Of a DNA stretch of 64,000 bases, positions 1-8,682 are shown piece by piece. Within the stretch, counting starts at the first letter, position 1, and each line of letters begins with the position of its first letter. Source of the DNA: Methanosaeta sp. PtaB.Bin018 (GTDB lineage Archaea; Halobacteriota; Methanosarcinia; Methanotrichales; Methanotrichaceae); NCBI GenBank assembly GCA_002067755.1, contig MVQH01000101.1, positions 78,277 to 142,276 of the forward strand, written 5' to 3'. Position numbers and translations under genes: made by a program. The notes under the pieces were generated by a model, which made no database searches, was not told where the DNA came from, and saw only the letters and a list, made by a program, of their open reading frames with translations.

Positions 1-7
1 GGCAGAT

Positions 8-412
8 TCATTGATCATCCTCCTTCTTTAAAAAGGCCTGGCTGAACTTCTTCAGCCACTCTAGGTACGCCAGAGCCTCTGCCTGGGCAAGGACATATTG
101 GTCCTGAGAGCCGCTCACGATGGCGCTCATCAGATCGGACTTTTCGGGATAGATCTTTCGCTCTGCCAAAAGCCAATTTTTGATTGCCTCATAAAGGCTT
201 TCATGCGCTTCCTTATCGCTCTTTCCCACCTCACCTCTTCCGGCAGCGGCAAGCTCGCTTGCCAGAGCCTGGCCCAGGCCGTTCATCACGATAGACGCCG
301 GCAGCCTCACGACGTAGCTGCGAAATTTGCCTTCATAGCCCTTGCCTTTTATCCTGTTCACGGTCTCCAACGCTATGGCTGCCCTTCTCTGCTCAAGGCT
401 GTTTTGGGCCAT
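8..412 (-). CDS. cmr5: CRISPR type III-B RAMP module protein Cmr5
   Basis: Small alpha-helical Cmr5 subunit, one of the backbone proteins that line the Cmr RNA-guided complex beside Cmr4. The ORF is open further upstream, but the extension out to 643 is a shadow of cmr4. The ATG at 412 gives a 134-residue protein starting MAQNSLEQRRA, with the family's N-terminal 'LEQRRA..A' helix and usual length (about 120-150 residues). It overlaps the 3' end of cmr4 by 20 nt, which implies translational coupling. It is the last gene visible in the operon; cmr6 would be expected beyond the left edge. The call rests on length, N-terminal motif and position. Confidence 0.87.
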   Translation of the reverse strand: MAQNSLEQRRAAIALETVNRIKGKGYEGKFRSYVVRLPASIVMNGLGQALASELAAAGRGEVGKSDKEAHESLYEAIKNWLLAERKIYPEKSDLMSAIVSGSQDQYVLAQAEALAYLEWLKKFSQAFLKKEDDQ

Positions 413-1208
413 CCACTCCCCCCAGGATGCTGACCGCAAACCAGCCCATGCCCACAGTCTCATTGCCTCCAAGCTGTAAATATGGTCTGCTATTATTGCT
501 ATTATTGAACATGCCCTTGATATCATCCAAGGCGTTCTCCTTCCTCTCAAAGAGCATCGAATAAAGCAGAGTGTCTGGTGCCAGTGACTCCTCATACCAG
601 AGGTTCTCGCTCTTCTTATTCGAATCGAGCTTGTTTCGGGCATTCACAGGCAGGCCGTAGCTCGCAAACCACTGGAAATCGTCATTGTGCACCACTATGA
701 GCTGATCTTCGAGGCGGGCCCGGGTCTGCTGATGGACTATGAGATTACCTATCTCCTCCCTGAGTTCCTTCGGCACTTTCCCATACAGGTTGAACTCCCG
801 CTCTTCCAGGAACAGCTTGCCACTTCCTGTCCCAAGAACGCCTCCTTTCTCGATGGTAAGCGGTAGATTATCGAATTTTGGGGTAAGGCCGCAGAGCTTG
901 AGATCCCTGCCTAGTCGTTCGATTATGTGAGGACAGGTGGCCCACTTGTACTGGCTGGTGAGGCTTCGCACAGGAAGGAGCAGAAGTCTAGCATCAGATA
1001 TCAGAAAGTCTCCCGCTCTGTACTCATCTCCGAAGATATCTTTGTCCTTTGCCAGATCTTTGAGTGATCCTTTGATGCTGGAGGCTGCGATGACCGGATA
1101 GTTGGTCACAGCCTCTCTTGCCACAGGCAGATCGATGAACCCCTCTGACCGTCCGGCCCCTGAATGAACAGGCGTCTCGGCAAGCAAACCCAAGATCATG
1201 CTTTTCAT
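393..1208 (-). CDS. cmr4: CRISPR type III-B RAMP protein Cmr4 (target-RNA cleaving backbone subunit)
   Basis: Cas7-family RAMP protein; several copies form the filament of the Cmr complex and cut target RNA at 6-nt steps. The sequence shows the family's N-terminal 'PVHSG' turn, the loop 'FIDLPVARE' and the glycine-rich 'SSIKGSLKD' segment. A TTG codon at 1217 is in frame, but the ATG at 1208 has a GGTGA-like ribosome site just upstream and gives 271 residues. With that start the loop aspartate is residue 26, the position of the catalytic Asp described for Pyrococcus Cmr4, so RNase activity is likely retained. It lies 2 nt downstream of cmr3 and overlaps cmr5. Confidence 0.93.
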   Translation of the reverse strand: MKSMILGLLAETPVHSGAGRSEGFIDLPVAREAVTNYPVIAASSIKGSLKDLAKDKDIFGDEYRAGDFLISDARLLLLPVRSLTSQYKWATCPHIIERLGRDLKLCGLTPKFDNLPLTIEKGGVLGTGSGKLFLEEREFNLYGKVPKELREEIGNLIVHQQTRARLEDQLIVVHNDDFQWFASYGLPVNARNKLDSNKKSENLWYEESLAPDTLLYSMLFERKENALDDIKGMFNNSNNSRPYLQLGGNETVGMGWFAVSILGGVDGPKQP

Positions 1209-1210
1209 AA

Positions 1211-2308
1211 TCACCAAGCTCCTATCACCACTTCACCAAATCCAAAACCAGTATATTCTCCTATCCTGCTGCCGTGAAGCTGCAGCACTTCCTCTTTCTT
1301 ATTCGCATCTGCCTCGCAGAACCAGATTGAGCCAGGCCGAATAAAGGGCTTCAATGCTACAGGTTCTCTCTTAACTGAGTCCCAGCCTCCGATTCGTATA
1401 GGCCTATCCAGGCAGGCTGAGACCACCTTTCCTGGAACTCCTGGAAGCACCTCGCCTGGGCCTGGCCATCTCTCGAGCCAGGCTGGAGTGAGGTGCGTCA
1501 ATGTAAATCTGAGATGCCTGTTCTCGCATTCGAGGCTGGGCTTGTTGAAAAGATCTTCCTGAATAACCACCCTCTCAGCGACGGACATTTTGCTCTCCCC
1601 TCCCATCGCAAGAGCAAACTGATCTGGAAGATCATCTCTTACGCCTTCAATCCCCATCATTAGAAACGCACTTTTTTTCAGTCGGATCTTGCAACTGGAA
1701 TAGAGATGCCCCTCCCTTGCAGTCCTGGTATCTGCATCCCTTGCGAGTCCAACCGCATACTCTGACTCCCATAGTTCATCGGAGGCAACTATCTTTAGAT
1801 CCTCTGTCTTGCCCTGAAGAACATCTGTAAAGCTCTTAGCGGTAAGGTAGTGTTGAATAAATGTCTTCATCCCCTCGATTCCTTCAGCCGATGGAAATCT
1901 GACTTTTCCAAGATCGGAATCTATGCCTTTGCCAGGAGATAGCAGCTTAAACAGACGATCCTTTCCCTCTTCGTATCTGCCAAGCAGATGGAGGGGCACT
2001 GGAAACAGAGGTTCAATCACTCCGCTGCTCTCTCTGCCGATGAAAGGGCCCCTGAACATCAGAGGCCCAAGGTCGTAGCCATCTCCCAGGACCCTGATGA
2101 TCTTCTCATCCCACTTGCCATCCCTCCATCCCATCCTCTGGTACTTCCATCCCATCCTCTGGGCGAGATAGGCCCTTATCGCTCCAACAATGGTGAATGC
2201 ACTTGGAGGAAAGATGCTTTCTATATCTGCAGATGGCTCGCCCTGATGAAACGGCCGACCATCCCTGAAGAACCATGAGTCAAGGGGGGTCAGCTTGAGA
2301 TAGTTCAC
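1211..2308 (-). CDS. cmr3: CRISPR type III-B RAMP protein Cmr3 (crRNA 5'-tag binding)
   Basis: Cas5-like subunit that pairs with Cmr2 at the base of the Cmr complex and holds the 5' tag of the crRNA. The 365-residue protein starts with the family signature 'LDSWFFRDGRPF', continues with 'FPPSAFTIVGAIRA', and ends in a glycine-rich RAMP loop ('GEYTGFGFGEV'). Length is normal for Cmr3. Its start overlaps the cmr2 stop by 4 nt (ATGA type), so it is co-translated with cmr2. Confidence 0.93.
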   Translation of the reverse strand: MNYLKLTPLDSWFFRDGRPFHQGEPSADIESIFPPSAFTIVGAIRAYLAQRMGWKYQRMGWRDGKWDEKIIRVLGDGYDLGPLMFRGPFIGRESSGVIEPLFPVPLHLLGRYEEGKDRLFKLLSPGKGIDSDLGKVRFPSAEGIEGMKTFIQHYLTAKSFTDVLQGKTEDLKIVASDELWESEYAVGLARDADTRTAREGHLYSSCKIRLKKSAFLMMGIEGVRDDLPDQFALAMGGESKMSVAERVVIQEDLFNKPSLECENRHLRFTLTHLTPAWLERWPGPGEVLPGVPGKVVSACLDRPIRIGGWDSVKREPVALKPFIRPGSIWFCEADANKKEEVLQLHGSRIGEYTGFGFGEVVIGAW

Positions 2309-4266
2309 TCAGACACCTCCTTTTGTGCCAGAAACTTTATCAAGAGAGGACCATCGACTCCGAAGGCTGGATTGAGATGCGCTGTCCCTCTACCAATCTC
2401 GATACCTTTATGCCTCTGGCTGACTTTGTGAAGCTTGCTCATGATTATTTCTGCATTCTTTCGAGCCATATCATCTATCTCAATGGTATGCTCCAGTGCG
2501 TTGAGATATTCGGCTAAAAGTAGCTGCTTGATATCGATATCTTTTATCTCTCCCTCCAGCTCGAGAAACATGCCCGGCCTCCAGAGGGATTCGCCTGACA
2601 GCATTACCATCAGATCCCTCATCTTGTAGAAGAAGGACCTTGAGAGACGCCCCTCTCTATTCAGCGAGTTTGCTATATCTTCAAGAAGGACTCCCTTTTC
2701 ATCTGTCAGACCCTTCCAGGAGCTGACATACTGGCAGTACTTGCCGCTTCCCTTGAGAACGCTCACCGCTATGCTCCCCCGACCGTTCTCCTCTTTGGCA
2801 ACACCGTCGAGGATGAAATGGGCCTCTCTCATGACCGAGCGCAGCGGGACTTTGTAGCTGGCAAAGACAAGCCCTGCTGAGATGGTTGCGTCTATCCCCT
2901 CGCTTTGAAAAGCCCTTTTAAACTCCTGGGAGAGAGCATTAGCGCAGCCCAGCGCCTTTGGCCTTGGGAGCATGGCCAGGACATCATCGCCACCAGCGTA
3001 GATCAGGATCCCATCATGACTGCTGACGATGCGATCTACCTCATTGGTGAAGCGGGCAAGGGCCTTGCTGACCGCACTTCCATGGCCTCGAATCAACTTG
3101 CCCATGCTGTCGCCGTCCATGAGGAGCATCCCATAGAAGGGAAACGGTTCGATGTCCGATTTTTCGTAGAGTTCATTTAGCGATTCTATTAGGTCTCGGC
3201 GGCTTTTGCTCACCTCTTCAGGTTCCTTACCCTCCTCTGGAGTTCCAGCTAAGGGTGTCCTTCTAGAGTCCTTCAATGCTGATTTAAAATAGAAGTGGCC
3301 ATCGATCTCAAGGAAAGGATGGCCTCGTCCTTTTTCACCGAATATGCGCTCGGAGACCCCCCTGCGCTCTATCTGGCCCGCTTCCGTCATCGCTGCCATT
3401 GCGTATTTGTCTGCTAGGCCTAATAGGTCTGGACGATCAAGCACAGCCTTCAGCCACGGAATTGCAGCCACGTAAACTGTGGAGGGCCAACGGTCGGCCT
3501 CTACCTCCCAGCCGATAGTCTCCTTTGAGACCTTTGGGAACATCCTCTTTATGAGAGCGATGGAGCAGAGCCGCTCGCCTTTTAGCAGATCCATTCCACC
3601 AGTATTCTTCCGGAGTTCGTCCCAGAACTTGTCCTGCCTTCTGCTATCCTTGGCTCGCACATATCCGGAGATCTCCTGCCATTCGCCCATTATGGTGCAG
3701 TGGTCTCCACCCTCGATTGTGGGTCGGCCCTTCTGCCAGTTGTCGTAAAACCTCCAGTTCTTCCGCGCCTCTATGCTCGAGAGATCTCCGACCGTCCAGT
3801 AGATCTCCCAGAAGTTATTGATCTGCCGATTCCAGATCTTCTCTGTATCTGAGTCAAATTCATGGGCTGTGCTATTAACGTACTTTCTCCAGACCTCATC
3901 AGCTATCGTCTTCCAGGAGGCTTTGACGCACTTCACCGCAGCTTTGGCTGCATTGGTCGGATCTGTCGCAATTGCTTGGAATCGATTGGGTAGGGTGCCA
4001 ATCCGCGGCGGCGACTCGCTATCCTTCTCTCCCTTCTTGACTTTCTCGATCCATCTAAGTAGTGGATCTTCAGTCACATCAGGAATTATTATCTTTCCGT
4101 CCCACTTTCTGTCCGGATTTATGATCTCAGCCATAGCGCATCCTGAGAGGTAGGAGAGCAGGAAGGAGCCGCTCCACAGATCCCGTGTACGTCTGGCCTG
4201 GGCAAGAAATCCCTGCACAGGGCCGATGGTGAAATGAATTGTTAGATCATTCTGGCTGTCGCTCAT
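2305..4266 (-). CDS. cmr2: CRISPR type III-B Cas10 protein Cmr2, lacking the HD domain
   Basis: Large subunit of the Cmr effector. At 653 residues it is about 200 shorter than Cmr2 proteins with an N-terminal HD nuclease domain, and it begins directly at the palm-like region ('IGPVQGFLAQARRTRDLW', residues 14-31). No HD motif was found. The second palm domain is intact: 'MDGDSMGKL' near 383-391 and the GGDD nucleotidyl-cyclase motif at 425-428 ('YAGGDDVLAML'). By family knowledge this predicts cyclic oligoadenylate synthesis but no HD-dependent ssDNA cleavage. No CARF effector is visible in the window. Four-nt overlaps join it to cmr1 upstream and cmr3 downstream. Confidence 0.94.
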   Translation of the reverse strand: MSDSQNDLTIHFTIGPVQGFLAQARRTRDLWSGSFLLSYLSGCAMAEIINPDRKWDGKIIIPDVTEDPLLRWIEKVKKGEKDSESPPRIGTLPNRFQAIATDPTNAAKAAVKCVKASWKTIADEVWRKYVNSTAHEFDSDTEKIWNRQINNFWEIYWTVGDLSSIEARKNWRFYDNWQKGRPTIEGGDHCTIMGEWQEISGYVRAKDSRRQDKFWDELRKNTGGMDLLKGERLCSIALIKRMFPKVSKETIGWEVEADRWPSTVYVAAIPWLKAVLDRPDLLGLADKYAMAAMTEAGQIERRGVSERIFGEKGRGHPFLEIDGHFYFKSALKDSRRTPLAGTPEEGKEPEEVSKSRRDLIESLNELYEKSDIEPFPFYGMLLMDGDSMGKLIRGHGSAVSKALARFTNEVDRIVSSHDGILIYAGGDDVLAMLPRPKALGCANALSQEFKRAFQSEGIDATISAGLVFASYKVPLRSVMREAHFILDGVAKEENGRGSIAVSVLKGSGKYCQYVSSWKGLTDEKGVLLEDIANSLNREGRLSRSFFYKMRDLMVMLSGESLWRPGMFLELEGEIKDIDIKQLLLAEYLNALEHTIEIDDMARKNAEIIMSKLHKVSQRHKGIEIGRGTAHLNPAFGVDGPLLIKFLAQKEVSE

Positions 4267-5441
4267 TCTGGGAACACCTTCTCAAAATTCGAATCCAGAA
4301 AATCCCGAATAACTTTGAAGCTCTTTGCAGCATCCTCGTCGACTTGGACCTCGGACTCAGGAGGTTCTTGTATCGATTCGCCCTCCTTTTTCTGACGCTT
4401 CATGATAATTCTGGCGCCCTCTGGAAGAAAGATCGCTGGTATTAGGGCGGCAACCACAGCATATTCTCCATTCTTTAGCTCTTGAATGTGAATAAATAGA
4501 GGGCTTGCTCTTCTTTCATAGTTTGTATCTTTTGATCTACCCTTAACTTCCAAGGTCGCCTCGGGCTTAAGGAAGTGATAGTTATGGGGAAGACCGAAAA
4601 AAACTCTGTCTGGATGGCTATCAACTCTCTTAGAAAGGGCTTTTTTTGCCAGATCTGTATCTGAAGAGAACTTGCTTGGATGTCCGGGAGTACCTATGCG
4701 ATATTGTCGCATCCTTTTGCCTATTTCATCTAAAATCCTTTTGCCTATTTCATCTAAATCCTTCCGCGGATTGGTGGATCTATTTTGATAAACATAGACA
4801 GATGTCTCAGAGCTAAATGCAGTGTATTTGGGGAGATTCCTAGAGCGATCGATCCCAGATAAAAGATCGGTTATGAGCTTTTTCAAGTCGTCCAAGCTGG
4901 CCGGTTGCCCAAAGATGCTCACTCCATTGCTCTTCAAATCCAAAAGGTTGAATGAACCAAAACCTCTCCTCGACCTCGAACCAAGCCCTCCAAAGAGCCC
5001 CATGGCTATGAGGGCGGAGGAGAGCTGATCTGCAACCTCTGAATCTGGCAGCTCATTATTGCCTCCTGGTCGAATATTGATGTGAAGCTTAGCGTTTATT
5101 GGGGGCTTGAGATAATTCCGTGTAAGTTTCCCTTTTTCAATTGGACCGTATCCAAGATACATCAAATTCTGGTACCCTTTGAAAAATTGATCTTCAACTG
5201 GCCCCAGGTCTTTTTGAGATACCTCCATGATCACCCTCGACTGCCCATGCTTTGTGCTGCCGAAGATCTTGCCCTCCTCCTCCTTTATCGCTTCAAGATT
5301 CCCATCGTGCCTGCCTAATGCTGCCGCCCGCCACCAGAATCGAAGTGCGCCTTTAATTCCAGGCGCCCGCAGCGCAGGTTCCTTTGGGTCAGCTCCGCCC
5401 ATGAAGAGCGGAGTCACGATTTTAAAGTCTGCATCTATCAT
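4263..5441 (-). CDS. cmr1: CRISPR type III-B RAMP protein Cmr1
   Basis: Double-ferredoxin-fold RAMP protein that caps the 3' end of the crRNA in Cmr complexes. The 392-residue product begins with the family pattern 'ITPLFMGGA' (here 'VTPLFMGGADP'), followed by 'LRAPGIKGALRFWWRA' and 'EGKIFGS'. A glycine-rich segment 'GLFGGLGSRSRRGFGS' lies near residues 150-165. It is the first gene of the leftward operon; a GGAGAG ribosome site sits about 8 nt before the ATG. An 8-residue in-frame duplication lies near residues 229-244. Confidence 0.93.
   Translation of the reverse strand: MIDADFKIVTPLFMGGADPKEPALRAPGIKGALRFWWRAAALGRHDGNLEAIKEEEGKIFGSTKHGQSRVIMEVSQKDLGPVEDQFFKGYQNLMYLGYGPIEKGKLTRNYLKPPINAKLHINIRPGGNNELPDSEVADQLSSALIAMGLFGGLGSRSRRGFGSFNLLDLKSNGVSIFGQPASLDDLKKLITDLLSGIDRSRNLPKYTAFSSETSVYVYQNRSTNPRKDLDEIGKRILDEIGKRMRQYRIGTPGHPSKFSSDTDLAKKALSKRVDSHPDRVFFGLPHNYHFLKPEATLEVKGRSKDTNYERRASPLFIHIQELKNGEYAVVAALIPAIFLPEGARIIMKRQKKEGESIQEPPESEVQVDEDAAKSFKVIRDFLDSNFEKVFPE
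4711..4758 (-). repeat. 24-bp tandem duplication inside cmr1
   Basis: Two direct copies of a 24-bp unit starting ATCCTTTTGCC lie head to tail and stay in frame. They duplicate the octapeptide DEIGKR(I/M)(L/R) in Cmr1. The copies are nearly identical at DNA level, which suggests a recent slippage event. Confidence 0.85.
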
Positions 5442-5608
5442 TGCGAGACTCTCCTTTTAAAAGCACCAATTTTCCCTGGGTTAGGATATATGGGTCGCGA
5501 ACTGTCAATGGCAAATGGCAATGAATTCTCCTCAGATCTACTTAAGACTTTTCCATTTTGCGTTTCAGATTTGATCACGCTTGTGGGACTGATCCATGCG
5601 TCTTTCGG

Positions 5609-6136
5609 TTAAGCCCACCATTCCTCAGCAAATCGCCTTCTGTTCACATGTGGGTCGAGTGCCTCACTTAGTAAAATTTCAAATGAAGTCAGTAGGGATA
5701 TGCTCACTTCGAGATAAGACAGAACGGCATTCAGTATCTGACTGGCATTCTCCGAGAAGAAGTTGCTCCACCTGAGCTGAGTAAACCTTACAATCTTCGC
5801 CTCGGGATTGCGTCGACGTATGATTGTATAGATTCTCCTGCTGATAATCAATGTGAGAATGGCGATCCTGAACCGATAATACCAACTGCTATCGCTCAAA
5901 ATCTGTTTCGAAGCTCTCTCATAATTGCGCTTCAGACCAGCAAGGGTTCGCTGGAAAAAAGTTCCGTATCCAATAGCTAAGACCCAGAAGATGACCACTG
6001 GATCGATCTTGCGCTCACGCTTGATCAAAACAGTCTCTTTTGCCTTGTCTCTCAGCCATTCGGCTGGAGACAGCTCACATAGCTCCCTTTCGATCAGATT
6101 CTCTTCATCGAATGAGGTGCTTTTAAACACCTTCAT
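5609..6136 (-). pseudogene. IS4-type transposase remnant with internal deletion
   Basis: The 175-residue ORF joins the two ends of an IS4-family transposase. The N-terminal half ('PAEWLRDKAKETVLIKRERK', then 'FFQRTLAGLKRNYE' and 'SWYYRF') matches the start of long archaeal IS4 transposases. The C-terminal half ('ISRRIYTIIRRRNPEAKI', 'RLRW/QLRWSNFF') resembles their terminal helices. The central DDE catalytic core, some 200-250 residues in full-length relatives, is missing, so it cannot be active. The junction is in frame. It lies 167 nt upstream of the cmr operon. I could not identify convincing terminal inverted repeats. Family assignment is from memory of similar archaeal elements. Confidence 0.65.
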
Positions 6137-6274
6137 CGACCCATTCGAGGTTAGAAAGAGATCTATATTATTTATATGTTATTAACAGAGTCATTCCAAT
6201 AGATGTATAATGAGATGACACCAATGGAACAGGGAGAGTATTTAAATCAAGCCTTAACCGATGATCAATGGATG

Positions 6275-6847
6275 TTATTCCTGTCCGAATAATGGTTCTA
6301 GTAATGTAAGCACCGTTGAGCAGAATAGTGCTAAGAAACCTGCTGCAATCCCTGCCACTTCCCCATGAATATATGGATTATTAGGTATGGCTAATGCCCA
6401 TACTAAAAAAGCAACAAATCCGGCTGACATTTTCCATAGTGGAAGATCAGTTTTTGGTAAAGACAAGCCGGCCTTCTTTGATTTTCCATGATAAACTAAA
6501 TAGATTACTATCGGTGTAAATATTGCAAAAAACCAAAATAGTGATTTATCGTTGATATACGAAGATATTTGTGTCAGTGCAGAGGACGCGGAAATGGCAG
6601 CCACATACAGAGTGAGTGTTTCAGTTGGGATATAACCGGTAAGGGCGTTAAGTCCGTTGGTGATAGTATTATCTTGGATGTCTTTCTCTGCTTTTACAGT
6701 TGGTCCTATGATTTTAACTTCGTTAGCCAAACTCGCATCAAGCGAATAAAGTCTGTTGAAACTTACAATGCTCTCTTCTGGAACTTCACTCCAAGATACG
6801 TCTTTTTTGCGCCTTATTTCGGCACTTGTCATTGAATTTATACTCAT
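6275..6847 (-). CDS. Hypothetical membrane protein
   Basis: I do not recognise a family. The 190-residue protein has a polar N-terminal half (about 70 residues) followed by three or four hydrophobic segments: roughly 70-95 (weak), 104-123 ('LFWFFAIFTPIVIYLVYHG'), 137-156 ('WKMSAGFVAFLVWALAI') and 166-187 ('AGIAAGFLALFCSTVLTLL'). Base composition is more AT-rich than the metabolic genes to its right. It sits between the transposase remnant and the ribH gene, and has its own AT-rich upstream region. Transfer together with the cmr region is possible but not shown. Confidence 0.6.
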   Translation of the reverse strand: MSINSMTSAEIRRKKDVSWSEVPEESIVSFNRLYSLDASLANEVKIIGPTVKAEKDIQDNTITNGLNALTGYIPTETLTLYVAAISASSALTQISSYINDKSLFWFFAIFTPIVIYLVYHGKSKKAGLSLPKTDLPLWKMSAGFVAFLVWALAIPNNPYIHGEVAGIAAGFLALFCSTVLTLLEPLFGQE

Positions 6848-7128
6848 TCGGAGACTCCTCTATTATTATGTATCAAGTACTAACTAAAAAATGTTTGTAT
6901 GAATTCCAGGGTCGTGTATTTAGGATGAGCTCAGGGCGTCACTTGACTGGATAATGCCTTCCTTCCTGCCCCGAACATCCGGTAAAGATGTCCAGGAGGC
7001 TGAAGGCCCAAGACCTGTAGTCAGGTGCAATGTGAAGATTGCGTTTTGATCGTAAATCCCAGAACTTATCGATGGGTTTATTACTGAAGGAGAGAAGGAG
7101 TGTGGCTACTTTGCGGGGTTTGGAGCTT

Positions 7129-7539
7129 ATGGCTAAACTTGGTTTCGTTGTTTCGGAGTTCAATAGAGATATCACTTATCAAATGGAGCTGCTGGGCAAA
7201 GAGCATGCCCGTTTCCTGGACGCTGAGGTGGTCTGTGTCGTTTACGTTCCTGGTGTTTACGACATGCCACTTGCTGTAAAGAAGCTGCTACGTCGCGAGG
7301 ATATCGATGCGGTGGTGACCATAGGATGCGTCATTCAGGGAGAGACTGCCCACGATGAGGTTGTGGCTCAGCACGCCGCCCGCAAGCTGATGGATCTATC
7401 AATAGAGTTCAACAAGCCAGTAACTCTGGGAATCACAGGACCCAGGATGTCCCGGCCGGATGCACACAAGCGCGTGGAGTATGCCAAGAGGGCCGTCGAG
7501 GCTGCAGTCAAGCTGCTACAGAGGCTGGGAGGCGACTAG
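7129..7539 (+). CDS. ribH: 6,7-dimethyl-8-ribityllumazine synthase
   Basis: Penultimate enzyme of riboflavin synthesis, joining the ribityl pyrimidine with 3,4-dihydroxy-2-butanone 4-phosphate. The sequence shows the RibH order of motifs: '[11 protein letters not shown]' at the N-terminus, '[10 protein letters not shown]' (substrate loop), '[13 protein letters not shown]' with the catalytic His, and 'GITGP'. From the ATG at 7129 the protein is 136 residues, normal for archaeal RibH. In-frame GTG (7102) and TTG (7111) codons follow a GGAG at 7097-7100 and are alternative starts. A TATA-like element lies near 7074-7082. The aminotransferase gene follows after 3 nt, probably in the same transcript. 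Flavin feeds F420/FAD-dependent methanogenic enzymes. Confidence 0.92.
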   Translation: MAKLGFVVSEFNRDITYQMELLGKEHARFLDAEVVCVVYVPGVYDMPLAVKKLLRREDIDAVVTIGCVIQGETAHDEVVAQHAARKLMDLSIEFNKPVTLGITGPRMSRPDAHKRVEYAKRAVEAAVKLLQRLGGD

Positions 7540-7542
7540 CGC

Positions 7543-8682
7543 ATGGTATCGGCACGGATGGCTTCGATCCATGAGTCAACGACCTTGAAGATCTCCGCCA
7601 TGGCCAAGAAGCTCGCAGCCAGCGGGCTGGACATCATCGACATGGGCGTGGGAGAACCAGATTTCAATACCCCGAAGCACATCGTAGAGGCAGGATGCAA
7701 CTCCATCAAGATGGGTGAGACGCATTACGCGCCAACTGCTGGCATACCTGAGTTGCGACAGGCAGTAGCAGAGAAGCTCTGCGACGAGAATTTGCTGGAG
7801 GTAACCGCAGATGATGTCGTAATAACTCCTGGAGCAAAGATGGCAGTCTTCGCTGCCATTCAGGCGCTCATGCAGGAAGGAGATAAATGCGCTTTTCTTG
7901 GGCCTTCCTGGGTCAGTTATGAACCATGTGTGGCCTTTGCCGGTGGCAGCGTGGTATGGGGAAAGGTGGACAAACAGTTCATGCCGGTCGACCTCGCAGA
8001 GAGCATAAATTCAAAGACAAAGTTCGTTCTCGTCAACTCGCCCTCCAATCCCACGGGTGCCGTGTTCGATCGCAAGGTTCTTGAGGAGATTCGCGATTTA
8101 GCCTGCGATCATGATCTTTTCGTAATATCCGATGAGATATACGAGAAGATAATTTACGATCACGAGCACATCAGCATAGGTTCTCTGCCGGGGATGGAGG
8201 ACAGGACGGTGACCATTAACGGCTTTTCCAAGGCCTACGCCATGACCGGCTGGCGTCTGGGATACCTCACTGGGCCAAGGGAGACTATGAAGTGGGTCAC
8301 AAGGCTTCTGTCGCATTCGGTATCTCAGGCAACGACCTTCGTGCAGCGCGCCGGAGTGGCAGCTCTGCGCGGCCCTCAGGATGATGTAGCGGCCATGGTC
8401 GCGGAGTTCAGGTCTCGCCGAGACCTACTGGTCTCAGGTCTGAGGAGATTGGGGATACCATGTAACATGCCTGGCGGTGCATTTTATGTCTTCCCGGATG
8501 TGGCGCAGCTAGGTGGTGGGGATGCCTTCACCGAGAGGCTCCTAAAAGAAGCCCTCATTGCAGCCACACCAGGATCTGCATTCGGGCCAGGGGGCGTAGA
8601 CTACGTCCGGCTCTCTTATGCCACATCCCAGGACCGGATAAGAGAAGCATTGGAGCGAATTGAAAGGATGCTGGGGGGCTAA
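7543..8682 (+). CDS. Class I/II aminotransferase (aspartate aminotransferase type)
   Basis: PLP-dependent fold-type I transaminase of about 380 residues. Recognisable features are 'IDMGVGEPDFNTP' near the N-terminus, 'SPSNPTGAVF' (PLP/substrate Asn), 'ISDEIYEKIIYD' (PLP pyridine-binding Asp and Tyr), the Schiff-base lysine in 'NGFSKAYAMTGWRLGY', and the C-terminal 'VRLSYA' arginine that holds the substrate carboxylate. The pattern matches AspC-like enzymes of archaea, but substrate (aspartate, aromatic or other) cannot be fixed from sequence. The start at 7543 lies 3 nt after ribH; ATG 7558 is an alternative. Confidence 0.9.
   Translation: MVSARMASIHESTTLKISAMAKKLAASGLDIIDMGVGEPDFNTPKHIVEAGCNSIKMGETHYAPTAGIPELRQAVAEKLCDENLLEVTADDVVITPGAKMAVFAAIQALMQEGDKCAFLGPSWVSYEPCVAFAGGSVVWGKVDKQFMPVDLAESINSKTKFVLVNSPSNPTGAVFDRKVLEEIRDLACDHDLFVISDEIYEKIIYDHEHISIGSLPGMEDRTVTINGFSKAYAMTGWRLGYLTGPRETMKWVTRLLSHSVSQATTFVQRAGVAALRGPQDDVAAMVAEFRSRRDLLVSGLRRLGIPCNMPGGAFYVFPDVAQLGGGDAFTERLLKEALIAATPGSAFGPGGVDYVRLSYATSQDRIREALERIERMLGG

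Noticed and set aside
413..643. N-terminal extension of the Cmr5 ORF
   Set aside because: It lies wholly within cmr4 in another frame, is rich in Arg/Ser/Trp without family match, and the ATG at 412 gives the normal Cmr5 length.
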